Source: Shewanella algae
Lineage (GTDB): Bacteria; Pseudomonadota; Gammaproteobacteria; Enterobacterales; Shewanellaceae
DNA length: 64,000 bases
NCBI RefSeq assembly: GCF_009183365.2
Contig: NZ_CP068230.1
Span: forward strand, 2,385,001-2,449,000
Reading direction: 5' to 3'
Of the stretch, positions 43,779-52,481 are shown piece by piece (the stretch's first letter is position 1; every line of letters begins with the position of its first letter). Under the pieces are notes generated by a model, which saw only the letters and a list, made by a program, of their open reading frames with translations, did not search any database and was not told the origin of the DNA. Both the position numbers and the translations under genes were made by a program.

Positions 43779-43973
43779 GAATTTCCCTGTCGGCAAAGGA
43801 CCTTGTCTATGCTCCATGATTCCATGGCCGGTGAAAGTAAGCAATATGCAAAAAGTCGGGCTTGATTTACAAAAATACCATGCAGTAGAGGTGTTTACTC
43901 TTTCAACGGGAATGAAAAGACAAGAGCAAGAGGAAACGCAAATTGGAATGGCGGGAAAGGGGAATTTTAGGCA

Positions 43974-43998
43974 TAAAAAAACCTGCTTAAAGCAGGTT
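43974..43998 (-). terminator. Terminator of the tRNA-Val pair
   Basis: Minus strand: AACCTGCT (43998-43991), loop TTA, AGCAGGTT (43987-43980), then six Ts. It follows the second tRNA by only a few bases. Confidence 0.9.
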
Positions 43999-44001
43999 AC
44001 T

Positions 44002-44078
44002 TGGTACACCCGAGTGGACTCGAACCACCGACCCCTACCATGTCAAGGTAGTGCTCTAACCAGCTGAGCTACGGGTGT
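44002..44078 (-). tRNA. tRNA-Val (GAC), second in transcript
   Basis: 77 nt including an encoded CCA. Acceptor stem ACACCCG/CGGGTGT, D loop with AGCTGGTTAGAGC, anticodon stem CTACC/GGTAG with loop TTGACAT (anticodon GAC), T arm with GGTTCGAGTCC. Closely resembles E. coli valV/valW. Confidence 0.97.
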
Positions 44079-44114
44079 ATTGCATGATTTTCATTTTTGG
44101 CACTCTGAAGAGAG

Positions 44115-44191
44115 TGGTACACCCGAGTGGACTCGAACCACCGACCCCTACCATGTCAAGGTAGTGCTCTAACCAGCTGAGCTACGGGTGT
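44115..44191 (-). tRNA. tRNA-Val (GAC), first in transcript
   Basis: Same 77-nt sequence as the copy at 44002-44078, 36 bp away, including the encoded CCA. The two are co-transcribed from the promoter at 44229-44258 and end at the terminator near 43974. Confidence 0.97.
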
Positions 44192-44228
44192 ATTGCGTTT
44201 TTCAGGCTGTCGCCCTCGAACGAGCGCT

Positions 44229-44258
44229 ATATTAAGGGCGAGCAGCCGCCAGTTGCAA
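44229..44258 (-). promoter_or_regulatory. Promoter of the tRNA-Val pair
   Basis: Minus strand: -35 TTGCAA (44258-44253), 18-bp spacer, -10 TAATAT (44234-44229), followed by the GC-rich discriminator AGCGCTC typical of stringently controlled stable-RNA promoters. Confidence 0.7.
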
Positions 44259-44329
44259 GTAAAAAAACACAAATTTTTATTGAATGGCGAATTGCTGCAC
44301 AACTTGCTGCAGCTTTGATCGCATTCGGC

Positions 44330-45706
44330 TTAATTCGTGCTCTCGTCAGAGATAACCGCGAACTGTTTGCCACTTTTCTGGATATATCTCAGACGGATAG
44401 CAAAGAGTATCGCGGCTACGGTCAAGCCGGCGATAAGCCCAATCCAGAATCCGTGTGCTCCCATGGCGGGTACCAGAAAATCGGTATACGCCAATACATA
44501 ACCCAGGGTCATCCCCACAGCCCAATAAGCAAACAAGGTGATGAAAAAGGCGCTGCGGGTATCCTTGTAGCCACGAAGGGCACCGGCCGCAACCACTTGT
44601 ACCGAATCTGACAACTGATATAGAGCAGCCATCAGCATCAGACTGCCTGCCAGAGTGACCACTTCTGGGTTGTCATTATAGAGCAGGGCAATCTCATACC
44701 TGAATACCACAGTCGCCACCGCGGTGAGCATGGCCAGAGAAAAGGCGATAGCCAATCCCACCTTGGTCACCAGTGCCGACACATCACTCTGACCCCGGCC
44801 TAGGTAATAACCGACCCGAATAGAAACGGCTATGCCGATGGAGAGTGGCAACATAAATACAATCGAGGAGAAATTCAGCGCAATTTGGTGCCCGGCCACG
44901 ACAGTGGCACCGAGAGGCGCCAGTAACAAGGCGATCACCGCAAACAGACTGACTTCAAAGAACAGCGCCATGGCAATAGGCATGCCCAGCTTGGTCATCT
45001 CCATAATGGTGTGCAAATGGGGTTTGTGAAACGCCTTGAAGGGAGCCAACTCGCTAAAGCGTTTATGCCACTGCATATAGATGGCCATGGCCAGGAGCAT
45101 GGCCCAAAACACCAAAGCGGTAGCGACACCACAGCCGGCGCCGCCCATGGCGGGCATGCCAAAGTGACCATTGATAAAGATATAGTTGGCCGGGATATTC
45201 ACCGCCAGGCCGACAAAACCTATGATCATGGTCGGCAGCGTATAGGAGATCCCTTCGCTGCAGCCCCTGAGCACTTGATAGAGCACAAAGGCCGGCGCCC
45301 CCCAGAGAATGCCGTCAAGATAACCTATGGTCAGGCGCTTGAGCTCAGGCTCCAGTTCCATCCAATCCAAAATATGTGGCGCAGATGCCAGAAACAGCAT
45401 CACACCCAAGGCGCCGGTTATGGCAATATAGGCGGCCTGAAAGGCAAGCGGTTGAATCGCCTTTTGGTTGTTTGCACCGTGATGATGGGCAAACATGGGA
45501 GTAAATGCCAGCAATAGGCCTTGAACGAACAGAATGGCCGGTAGCCAGAGACTGGTTCCGACAGCGACGGCTGCCATGTCGACAGCACTGACTCTGCCGG
45601 CCATCAGGGTATCGATAAACCCCATCATTGTCTGGGTAAGTTGTGCAATAAGCACAGGCAAAGCCAGTTGAACTAAGCGTTTGGCCTGAAAGCCGGTGTG
45701 ATTCAT
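44330..45706 (-). CDS. norM: NorM/MdtK MATE-family multidrug efflux protein
   Basis: A 458-residue inner-membrane cation-coupled exporter with twelve membrane segments. The MATE N terminus is clear (LALPVLIAQLTQTMMGFIDTLMAGRVSAVDMAAVAVG), as is the mirrored second half (PLGATVVAGHQIALNFSSIVFMLPLSIGIAVSIRVGYYLG). ATG 45706 has AGGG nine bases upstream and gives the usual NorM length; the ATG at 45760 adds 18 residues overlapping the ribE gene. Fluoroquinolones and cationic dyes are typical substrates. The divergent neighbour is riboflavin synthase, as for mdtK in E. coli. Confidence 0.93.
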   Translation of the reverse strand: MNHTGFQAKRLVQLALPVLIAQLTQTMMGFIDTLMAGRVSAVDMAAVAVGTSLWLPAILFVQGLLLAFTPMFAHHHGANNQKAIQPLAFQAAYIAITGALGVMLFLASAPHILDWMELEPELKRLTIGYLDGILWGAPAFVLYQVLRGCSEGISYTLPTMIIGFVGLAVNIPANYIFINGHFGMPAMGGAGCGVATALVFWAMLLAMAIYMQWHKRFSELAPFKAFHKPHLHTIMEMTKLGMPIAMALFFEVSLFAVIALLLAPLGATVVAGHQIALNFSSIVFMLPLSIGIAVSIRVGYYLGRGQSDVSALVTKVGLAIAFSLAMLTAVATVVFRYEIALLYNDNPEVVTLAGSLMLMAALYQLSDSVQVVAAGALRGYKDTRSAFFITLFAYWAVGMTLGYVLAYTDFLVPAMGAHGFWIGLIAGLTVAAILFAIRLRYIQKSGKQFAVISDESTN

Positions 45707-45739
45707 GAAAGCAGCCCTAACAACTAAGCGAGTGAGAAA

Positions 45740-46354
45740 ATGTTTACAGGTATTGTTCAAGCCAAGTGTGAAATCTTGGCGATCGAGAAAAAGCCCGGGC
45801 TAAATACCCTCGAAGTCGCTCTGCCTCCCGCCTTGCGCGAGGGATTGGAAATAGGAGCGAGTGTTGCCAACAACGGTGTTTGCCTGACGGTAACCCAGCT
45901 TGCTGATGATAGGGCGTTTTTCGACGTAATGGAAGAGACTCTGGCGGTGACTAATCTGGTCGGACTAAGGGTTGGTGACAAGGTTAACATAGAGAGGTCA
46001 CTCAAGTTTGGTACCGAGCTAGGGGGTCACATTCTTTCCGGCCATGTGCATACCCAGGCGCAGTTGGTGCATCTGGATATCAGTGACAGCCATTACAATA
46101 TGCAGCTGGAAGTGGCCGAAGAGTGGTTGAAGTACATCTTCTATAAGGGCTTTATCGGTATCAATGGATGTAGCCTCACCGTTGGCGAGGTCAAAGGCAA
46201 TCGCTTTATGTTGCATCTCATTCCTGAGACTCTCAGACTGACCAATCTGCAAGACTATCGGGAAGGGGATTGGCTGAATATCGAAATTGACAGTCAGACC
46301 CAAACGATAGTGGATACGGTCGAGCGCGTACTAGCTCAACGACACCAGGCTTAA
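45740..46354 (+). CDS. ribE: Riboflavin synthase, alpha subunit
   Basis: A 204-residue enzyme that dismutates two 6,7-dimethyl-8-ribityllumazine molecules into riboflavin. Its internal duplication is plain: repeat 1 starts MFTGIVQAKCEI and contains VANNGVCLTVT, repeat 2 (about 98-190) contains GINGCSLTVGEV. GTGAG lies just before the ATG, and the gap to norM is only 33 bp, too short for an FMN riboswitch. Shewanella may carry another copy with the main rib genes, so this could be a paralogue; the order next to norM matches E. coli ribC/ribE-mdtK. Confidence 0.93.
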   Translation: MFTGIVQAKCEILAIEKKPGLNTLEVALPPALREGLEIGASVANNGVCLTVTQLADDRAFFDVMEETLAVTNLVGLRVGDKVNIERSLKFGTELGGHILSGHVHTQAQLVHLDISDSHYNMQLEVAEEWLKYIFYKGFIGINGCSLTVGEVKGNRFMLHLIPETLRLTNLQDYREGDWLNIEIDSQTQTIVDTVERVLAQRHQA

Positions 46355-46418
46355 TTGTCGCCGATACACTTCATTCGCGGCCGCACTCGTCCTATATAAG
46401 CAGCCTGAAACGGGGTTT

Positions 46419-46619
46419 TCAGTAGAGCTGTTCGTCATCGCCATCGACGTACAGCTCTATCATGTGCCTTTGGTCATTGATATGCATCCGCATATGGATA
46501 GGGTTGCAACATACCCGGCAATCATTATAGAACTCCTGATCGCCGCCGCTGGCGTCGAGCTCCACCTTTTGATGGTGGCCGCAATGGGGGCAGCAGATAG
46601 TCTGACTCTTGAGTTGCAT
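46419..46619 (-). CDS. CPXCG-motif cysteine-rich small protein
   Basis: A 66-residue protein with two CxxC pairs, CCPHCGHH (about 9-16) and CRVCCNP (about 34-40), matching the CPXCG zinc-ribbon family. A strong AGGAGG site precedes the ATG. The C terminus is acidic (VDGDDEQLY). Function unknown; zinc binding is inferred. It lies alone between ribE and thrS. Confidence 0.88.
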   Translation of the reverse strand: MQLKSQTICCPHCGHHQKVELDASGGDQEFYNDCRVCCNPIHMRMHINDQRHMIELYVDGDDEQLY

Positions 46620-46889
46620 GGCTTCCTCCTTTGTCCGGTAGCGCTATGCCCTTTGGACGATAGAACCTCATATCACAACACAGTTCAAGTATAGCCCCAG
46701 GCTGTGAGCAAAAGCTTGTCCCTTGAGTGTTTTTGGGTTGCGCAGGCAAGGGCTTATCCCGTAAAATTGCCAGCCTGCCCGGCGGAGACCTTAAGGCTCC
46801 TGTACTGCCTTAACCCAAGGGCTAAACACTTTTTTTAATTGATAACCAAGTGGCCCTACGTGTGGGTCACCACTGGACAAGGAATTTTC
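46620..46889 (+). promoter_or_regulatory. thrS promoter and leader region
   Basis: A 270-bp gap. Its 3' part forms a tRNA-like hairpin listed separately. Further upstream GGAG/CTCC (about 46784-46799) flank CCTTAAGG and may form another arm. I cannot fix the promoter boxes. Confidence 0.5.
46849..46874 (+). promoter_or_regulatory. Anticodon-like operator hairpin before thrS
   Basis: Stem AGTGG (46849-46853) with CCACT (46870-46874), inner CCC/GGG (46854-56/46864-66), closing a seven-base loop TACGTGT. CGT, an anticodon of tRNA-Thr, sits at loop positions 3-5, exactly where an anticodon would be. It ends 15 bases before the start codon. E. coli ThrRS represses its own mRNA by binding such an arm. 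Confidence 0.6.
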
Positions 46890-48818
46890 ATGCCTGTAAT
46901 TACACTTCCCGATGGGAGCAAACGCGAGTTTGCCAACCCAGTCTCTACACTCGATGTTGCTGCTGATATTGGTCCCGGTCTGGCGAAAGCCTGTATTGCC
47001 GGACGAGTCAACGGCGAGTTAAAAGATGCCTGTGATCTGATCGAAACAGATGCAGAACTGTCGATCATCACGGCCAAAGATGAAGAAGGGCTGGAAATCC
47101 TTCGTCACTCTTGCGCACACTTGTTGGGTCATGCGATCAAACAGCTGTGGCCTGAAACCAAGATGGCGATTGGTCCTGTTATCGATAACGGCTTCTACTA
47201 TGACATCGACCTGGAGCATAAACTGACCCAGGAAGATCTGGAGAAGCTGGAAAAACGTATGCTGGAACTGGCCAAGACCAACTATGACGTGGTCAAGCGT
47301 GTGGTCAGCTGGCAGGAAGCCCGTGATACTTTCGAGTCTCGCGGCGAGCCTTACAAGATGGCGATCCTGGATGAGAACATCAGCCGTGATGCCACTCCGG
47401 CGCTGTATCACCATGAAGAATACACAGATATGTGTCGCGGTCCCCATGTGCCCAACATGCGCTTCTGTCATTTCTTTAAGCTGATGAATGTTGCCGGTGC
47501 CTACTGGCGCGGTAACTCAGACAACAAGATGTTGCAGCGTATCTATGGTACTGCCTGGGCCGACAAGAAAGCGCTCAAGACTCACCTGACCCGTCTGGAA
47601 GAAGCGGCCAAGCGTGATCACCGTAAAATCGGCAAGCAGCTGGATCTGTACCACATGCAGGAAGAAGCCCCTGGTATGGTGTTCTGGCACAACGACGGCT
47701 GGAGCGTATTCCTTGAGCTTGAGCGTTTTATTCGCCAGAAGCTGAGCCAGTACGACTATCAGGAAGTGAAAGGTCCACTGATGATGGACCGCGTGTTGTG
47801 GGAACGTTCCGGTCACTGGGATAAATACGCCGAGGCGATGTTTACAACCAGCAGTGAGAACCGCGAATACGCCATCAAGCCGATGAACTGCCCCGGCCAC
47901 GTACAGATTTTCAACCAGGGCCTCAAGTCCTATCGTGATCTGCCGCTGCGGATGGCTGAATTCGGCTGTTGTCACCGTAACGAGCCCTCGGGTGCCTTGC
48001 ACGGTCTGATGCGGGTTCGTGGTTTTACCCAGGACGATGCGCACGTATTCTGTACTGAAGAGCAGGTGCAATCCGAAGTCAGCAAGTGTATCAAGATGGT
48101 GTACGACACCTATTCCACTTTCGGCTTCAGTAATATCGTAGTTAAGCTTTCCACTCGTCCAGAGAAGCGTATCGGTGACGATACCATGTGGGACAGGGCA
48201 GAAGAAGCTCTGAAACAAGCGCTGCGCAGCAACGATATCGAATTTGAAATACTGCCAGGTGAAGGTGCCTTCTACGGCCCTAAAATCGAATTCACTCTGC
48301 ATGACTGCCTGGATCGCGCCTGGCAGTGCGGTACAGTGCAGCTCGATTACGCCTTACCGGGACGCCTGGGCGCGACTTATGTCGCCGAAGACAACAGCCG
48401 TCAGACTCCTGTGATGATCCACCGTGCGATTTTGGGCTCTTTGGAGCGATTCCTCGGTATCCTCATCGAAGAGTTCGCGGGCCGCTTCCCAACCTGGCTG
48501 GCTCCTATGCAGGTTGTTGTTATGAACATAACAGACAAACAAGCTGATTATGTTGAAGAAGTAGTCGAATTCTTCAAGGAACAGGGCATACGCGCCTCTA
48601 AAGACTTGAGGAATGAAAAAATAGGCTTTAAAATACGCGAGCACACTTTGAGGCGGGTTCCTTATTTGCTGGTCATAGGTGATCAGGAGATGGAAAATCG
48701 GGAAGTCGCTGTGCGTACCCGAGACGGGGTGGACTTAGGCAAGATGCGAATCGATGATTTCGCCGCTAAGGTCAAGCAACAAATTTCACTCCGTAGTCTT
48801 GAATTGTTGGAGGATTAG
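46890..48818 (+). CDS. thrS: Threonyl-tRNA synthetase
   Basis: Class II synthetase that charges tRNA-Thr and edits mischarged serine, 642 residues, the same length as in E. coli. The N-terminal TGS domain (about 1-62) is followed by the editing domain with H73 and H77 (HSCAHLLGH), the catalytic core (motif 2 RMAEFGCCHRNEPSG; zinc residue in MNCPGH; motif 3 HRAILGSLERFLGIL) and the C-terminal anticodon domain. AAGGA precedes ATG 46890; an in-frame upstream TTG/ATG extension would translate the operator hairpin. First gene of thrS-infC-rpmI-rplT. Confidence 0.98.
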   Translation: MPVITLPDGSKREFANPVSTLDVAADIGPGLAKACIAGRVNGELKDACDLIETDAELSIITAKDEEGLEILRHSCAHLLGHAIKQLWPETKMAIGPVIDNGFYYDIDLEHKLTQEDLEKLEKRMLELAKTNYDVVKRVVSWQEARDTFESRGEPYKMAILDENISRDATPALYHHEEYTDMCRGPHVPNMRFCHFFKLMNVAGAYWRGNSDNKMLQRIYGTAWADKKALKTHLTRLEEAAKRDHRKIGKQLDLYHMQEEAPGMVFWHNDGWSVFLELERFIRQKLSQYDYQEVKGPLMMDRVLWERSGHWDKYAEAMFTTSSENREYAIKPMNCPGHVQIFNQGLKSYRDLPLRMAEFGCCHRNEPSGALHGLMRVRGFTQDDAHVFCTEEQVQSEVSKCIKMVYDTYSTFGFSNIVVKLSTRPEKRIGDDTMWDRAEEALKQALRSNDIEFEILPGEGAFYGPKIEFTLHDCLDRAWQCGTVQLDYALPGRLGATYVAEDNSRQTPVMIHRAILGSLERFLGILIEEFAGRFPTWLAPMQVVVMNITDKQADYVEEVVEFFKEQGIRASKDLRNEKIGFKIREHTLRRVPYLLVIGDQEMENREVAVRTRDGVDLGKMRIDDFAAKVKQQISLRSLELLED

Positions 48819-48821
48819 GTC

Positions 48822-49364
48822 ATAAAGATCAAAAAATCAGCAGGCCGTCAGGCGGCCCCGAATAGAATCAATGAAGAAATTACCGGCGTACCAGAGGTAC
48901 GTTTGAATGGCGTGGATGGTGAAGCCATTGGTATCGTCAGCATCAAAGAGGCTCAGGAAGTAGCCGATGAGGCAGGTCTGGATCTGGTTGAGATCAGTCC
49001 TAATGCTGAGCCGCCTGTATGCCGTATCATGGACTACGGTAAATATCTGTTCGACAAGGCAAAAGCCCAGAAAGAACAGAAGAAGAAGCAGAAACAGATC
49101 CAGGTGAAGGAAGTTAAATTCCGCCCTGGTACTGATGAAAACGACTATCAGGTAAAACTACGCAACCTGATTCGTTTTCTGGAAGATGGAGACAAAGCGA
49201 AAGTTACGCTGCGTTTCCGCGGACGCGAAATGGCACACCAGAACCTGGGTATGGATCTTCTGAACCGTATCAAGGGCGATCTGGAAGAGTATGCGGTTGT
49301 TGAATCTTTCCCGAAAATGGAAGGTCGACAAGCCATCATGGTGCTGGCGCCCAAGAAGAAATAG
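48822..49364 (+). CDS. infC: Translation initiation factor IF-3, ATA start codon
   Basis: IF-3 binds the 30S subunit, checks the start codon and prevents early 50S joining. The mature sequence matches E. coli closely (PNRINEEI; DLVEISPNAEPPVCRIMDYGK; FRPGTDENDYQVKLRNLIRFL; VLAPKKK at the end). No ATG, GTG or TTG sits at the proper N terminus: the first is a TTG 27 codons in, after the conserved PNRIN. ATA at 48822 is eight bases after GGAGG (48809-48813) and gives a protein about as long as E. coli IF-3 (180 residues). ATC 48828 is a less well spaced alternative. It starts three bases after the thrS stop. Confidence 0.93.
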   Translation: MKIKKSAGRQAAPNRINEEITGVPEVRLNGVDGEAIGIVSIKEAQEVADEAGLDLVEISPNAEPPVCRIMDYGKYLFDKAKAQKEQKKKQKQIQVKEVKFRPGTDENDYQVKLRNLIRFLEDGDKAKVTLRFRGREMAHQNLGMDLLNRIKGDLEEYAVVESFPKMEGRQAIMVLAPKKK

Positions 49365-49448
49365 CAGGGCAATCCTGAAAAGTAGCAAAGGTCTACGGGC
49401 CTTTGCTCGCCTTGCGTTTTATTAATGTCCCAATGCGGAGTTTTAGTA

Positions 49449-49643
49449 ATGCCTAAAATGAAAACCGACAAGGGTGTAGCGAAGCGTTTTAAGAAAACCG
49501 CCAATGGTTTCAAGCGTAAGCAAGCCCATCTGCGTCACATCCTGACCAAGAAGAGCACCAAGCGTAAGCGTCATCTGCGCGCCAAGTGTTTAGTTGCCAA
49601 AGCTGACGTGCCTATGATCGCACGCCAACTGCCATACGCTTAA
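49449..49643 (+). CDS. rpmI: 50S ribosomal protein L35
   Basis: A 64-residue, very basic ribosomal protein: MPKMKTDKGVAKRFKKT at the start, HLRHILTKKSTKRKRHLR in the middle, PYA at the end, matching L35. ATG 49449 has GGAG upstream; the upstream ATG at 49425 is not part of L35. It is 84 bp after infC and 17 bp before rplT. In E. coli L20 represses this gene's translation; I cannot confirm the pseudoknot here. Confidence 0.96.
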   Translation: MPKMKTDKGVAKRFKKTANGFKRKQAHLRHILTKKSTKRKRHLRAKCLVAKADVPMIARQLPYA

Positions 49644-49660
49644 TTAGGAGGAATTGAAAA

Positions 49661-50020
49661 ATGCCAAGAGTTAAGCGTGGTGTAACTGCACGAGCTCGTC
49701 ACAAGAAAGTTCTTAAACTTGCCAAAGGTTACTATGGTGCCCGTTCACGTACTTTCCGTGTAGCGGTACAGGCCGTAACCAAAGCAGGTCAATATGCTTA
49801 CCGTGACCGTCGCCAGAAGAAACGTCAATTCCGTCAACTGTGGATTGCACGTATCAATGCGGCTTCTCGTCAGAATGGTCTTTCATACAGCCGTTTCATC
49901 AACGGTCTGAAAAAGGCGTCTATCGAAATCGATCGTAAGATTTTGGCAGACATCGCTGTATTCGACAAAGTAGTGTTTGCTACTCTGGTAGAAAAAGCGA
50001 AGGAAGCACTGGCAAACTAA
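49661..50020 (+). CDS. rplT: 50S ribosomal protein L20
   Basis: A 119-residue basic ribosomal protein essential in early 50S assembly and, in E. coli, an autorepressor of rpmI-rplT. It starts MPRVKRGVTARARHKKVLK and contains KGYYGARSRTFRVA and RDRRQKKRQFRQLWI, all hallmarks of L20. AGGAGG precedes the ATG. Last gene of the thrS-infC-rpmI-rplT group; a strong terminator follows. The pheST genes that follow in E. coli are absent here. Confidence 0.97.
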   Translation: MPRVKRGVTARARHKKVLKLAKGYYGARSRTFRVAVQAVTKAGQYAYRDRRQKKRQFRQLWIARINAASRQNGLSYSRFINGLKKASIEIDRKILADIAVFDKVVFATLVEKAKEALAN

Positions 50021-50051
50021 TCTCTCAGGAGATAAGTTGTAGTTGCTGTTA

Positions 50052-50076
50052 AAAAGGGACCTAAGGTCCCTTTTTT
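50052..50076 (+). terminator. Terminator after rplT
   Basis: Stem AAAAGGGACC (50052-50061), loop TAA, GGTCCCTTTT (50065-50074), then more Ts. Confidence 0.9.
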
Positions 50077-50114
50077 CATACCTGTGATTTGCCTATGCTT
50101 CAATGCCTCAGACA

Positions 50115-50144
50115 AAAAAGCCAGTCATCAATGACTGGCTTTTT
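50115..50144. terminator. Terminator of trxB
   Basis: Near-perfect stem: AAAAAGCCAGTCAT (50115-50128) with ATGACTGGCTTTTT (50131-50144). T runs on both strands; mainly serves the leftward trxB. Confidence 0.85.
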
Positions 50145-50161
50145 CAGTATATTGGCAGAGC

Positions 50162-51115
50162 TTATTTCTGAGCATCCAGGAAGCGCTCGGCATCCAGAGC
50201 CGCCATACAACCGGTTCCGGCTGAGGTGATGGCCTGACGGTAGTGCTGATCCATCACATCGCCGGCGGCGAATACGCCTTTGACGCTGGTCTGGGTGGCA
50301 TTGCCGTTGAGGCCGCTTTCGACCTTGATATAACCGCCATTCATCTCCAACTGGCCTTCGAAAATACCTGTGTTGGGGCTGTGGCCAATGGCGACAAACA
50401 CCCCGGCCACTTCCAAATCGGAAATACTGCCGTCTTTGGTGCTCTTCATCTTGAGTCCGGTCACGCCCATGGCATCGCCGGTCACTTCATCCAATGTCTT
50501 GTCCAGGTGCAGAACTATGTTGCCGTTTTCGACTTTGTCCATCAGACGGTCGATAAGAATTTTCTCAGAGCGGAAGGTATCACGGCGATGGATCAGGTGT
50601 ACTTCGGCAGCTATGTTGGAAAGATAGAGTGCTTCTTCAACAGCCGTGTTACCACCACCGATAACGGCCACTTTCTGATTGCGATAGAAGAAACCGTCAC
50701 AGGTAGCACAAGCAGATACACCACGGCCCTTGAAGGCTTCTTCAGATGGCAGACCAAGGTACTTGGCGGATGCGCCTGTGGCTATGATCAGTGCATCACA
50801 GGTGTATTCAGCGTTGTCACCTTTCAAGGTGAAAGGGCGCTGTTGCAGGTCCACTTCATTGATATGGTCGAAGATAATTTCGGTATCGAATTTCTCGGCA
50901 TGCTTTTGCATCCGTTCCATCAGCGCAGGACCTGTCAGGCCTTCGGCATCGCCGGGCCAGTTTTCGACTTCGGTCGTAGTGGTTAACTGGCCACCCTGCT
51001 GGATACCTGTGATCATCACAGGCTTGAGATTGGCGCGGGCAGCATAAACGGCTGCGGTATAGCCTGCGGGGCCTGATCCCAGGATCAAAAGATTACAATG
51101 TTTGGCTTGGCTCAT
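50162..51115 (-). CDS. trxB: Thioredoxin reductase
   Basis: NADPH- and FAD-dependent enzyme of 317 residues that keeps thioredoxin reduced, and so feeds ribonucleotide reductase, methionine sulfoxide reductases and Bcp. FAD motif GSGPAGYTAAVYAARANL (about 13-30), redox pair C136-C139 in ACATCDG, NADPH motif IGGGNTAVEEALYL, and the C-terminal FAD motif GVFAAGDVMD. Single gene between its own terminator and the ald terminator. Its products support the peroxiredoxin encoded at 16.6 kb. Confidence 0.96.
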   Translation of the reverse strand: MSQAKHCNLLILGSGPAGYTAAVYAARANLKPVMITGIQQGGQLTTTTEVENWPGDAEGLTGPALMERMQKHAEKFDTEIIFDHINEVDLQQRPFTLKGDNAEYTCDALIIATGASAKYLGLPSEEAFKGRGVSACATCDGFFYRNQKVAVIGGGNTAVEEALYLSNIAAEVHLIHRRDTFRSEKILIDRLMDKVENGNIVLHLDKTLDEVTGDAMGVTGLKMKSTKDGSISDLEVAGVFVAIGHSPNTGIFEGQLEMNGGYIKVESGLNGNATQTSVKGVFAAGDVMDQHYRQAITSAGTGCMAALDAERFLDAQK

Positions 51116-51211
51116 TTTATTCTCCGTGCCTTGGCAAATTGCAGCGATTGTAGGTAATTTACCCCTAAGGGTAAAGCGCCAGGAATAGAATCTTCAAGAT
51201 TGACTTAATCG

Positions 51212-51237
51212 AAAAAAAGGAGCCCAGAGGCTCCTTT
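51212..51237 (-). terminator. Terminator of ald
   Basis: Minus strand: AAAGGAGCC (51237-51229), loop TCTG, GGCTCCTTT (51224-51216), then a T run to 51212. Confidence 0.85.
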
Positions 51238-51257
51238 AAAGCGATTAGTTGATTTGC

Positions 51258-52373
51258 TTACTGTAACAGTTCGCTGGCAGCGGTATAAGCCATATTGTGG
51301 GCTTCGGCGACTTCCTTACAGGTGATCTTACCGTGCATCACGTTAAGACCATTCAGCAAGTGCTTGTCAGACAAGAGCGCGTCGCGGTAACCCAGACGGG
51401 CCAGCTTGAGAATGTAGGGCAGGGTAGCGTTGTTCAGGGCAAAGGTGGAAGTACGTGCCACGGCGCCCGGCATATTGGCTACACAGTAATGCACGACATC
51501 ATCGACGATATAGGTAGGATCCTGGTGAGTTGTGGCATGAGAGGTTTCCACACAGCCCCCCTGATCTATGGCGACATCCACTATGGCGGCCCCAGGCTTC
51601 ATCTTCTTGATGTGCTCACGGGTAACCAGCTTGGGCGCTGCCGCGCCGGGGATCAACACGCCACCTATGACCAGATCGGCCTGCAATACATGCTTTTCAA
51701 TGGCATCGGCCGTCGAGTAAATAGCCTTGACCTTGGAGCCAAACTGAACATTCAAACGACGCAGCGCGTCGATGGAGCGATCAAGCACCACTACATCGGC
51801 CCCCATGCCCACCGCCATTTGCGCCGCATTGGTACCTACCATGCCGCCGCCGATAATCACAACTTTAGCCGGTTCAACCCCTGGGACACCGCCGAGCAAC
51901 ATGCCCAGGCCGCCCATGGATTTTTCCAGCGCCATGGCACCGGCTTGGATGGACATGCGTCCGGCCACTTCTGACATGGGGGCCAGTAAAGGCAAGCCAC
52001 CACGGTCATCGGTAACCGTTTCATAAGCGATACAAACAGCGCCGCTGTTGACCAGTTCTTCAGTTTGGGGCAGATCGGGGGCAAGGTGCAGATAGGTAAA
52101 GAGGATCTGGTCATGGCGCAGCATGGCACGTTCTACGGCCTGTGGCTCTTTGACTTTGACTATCATCTCAGCCTTGGCAAAAACCTCGGCAGCCGTGTCC
52201 AGAATAGACGCCCCGGCATCGATATAGTCCTGATCGGTAAACCCAATCCCATTACCAGCATTCGTTTCGATAAAAACCTGATGACCATGCATAGTCAATT
52301 CGCGTACGCTGGAAGGTACCATACCCACGCGATACTCATGGTTTTTGATTTCCTTTGGAACACCAATTATCAT
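51258..52373 (-). CDS. ald: Alanine dehydrogenase
   Basis: A 371-residue NAD-dependent enzyme that interconverts L-alanine and pyruvate plus ammonia. Substrate residues K75 (VKVKEP) and H96 (FTYLHLA) are in place, and the NAD motif is VVIIGGGMVGTNAAQMAVGMGADVVVLD (about 170-198). It is divergent from lrp across 180 bp, an arrangement that suggests Lrp control of alanine catabolism. ATG 52373 is the natural family start (MIIGVPKEIKNHEYRVGM). Confidence 0.96.
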   Translation of the reverse strand: MIIGVPKEIKNHEYRVGMVPSSVRELTMHGHQVFIETNAGNGIGFTDQDYIDAGASILDTAAEVFAKAEMIVKVKEPQAVERAMLRHDQILFTYLHLAPDLPQTEELVNSGAVCIAYETVTDDRGGLPLLAPMSEVAGRMSIQAGAMALEKSMGGLGMLLGGVPGVEPAKVVIIGGGMVGTNAAQMAVGMGADVVVLDRSIDALRRLNVQFGSKVKAIYSTADAIEKHVLQADLVIGGVLIPGAAAPKLVTREHIKKMKPGAAIVDVAIDQGGCVETSHATTHQDPTYIVDDVVHYCVANMPGAVARTSTFALNNATLPYILKLARLGYRDALLSDKHLLNGLNVMHGKITCKEVAEAHNMAYTAASELLQ

Positions 52374-52481
52374 TTTCGAGCCTCAATATACTAAAAAACC
52401 CACTTTTAATGGGCATAATTGTTATTTTATAGTGACCTGAACGTGATCAATTCAGGAAAGTCTAGTATAGTATTGCCCGGG

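Noticed and set aside
44002..44191. Mobile or duplicated repeat element
   Set aside because: The repeated 77-bp sequence is two tRNA-Val genes; there is no integrase or truncated tRNA suggesting an attachment site.
45707..45739. FMN riboswitch before the riboflavin synthase gene
   Set aside because: The gap is 33 bp, far too short for the aptamer.
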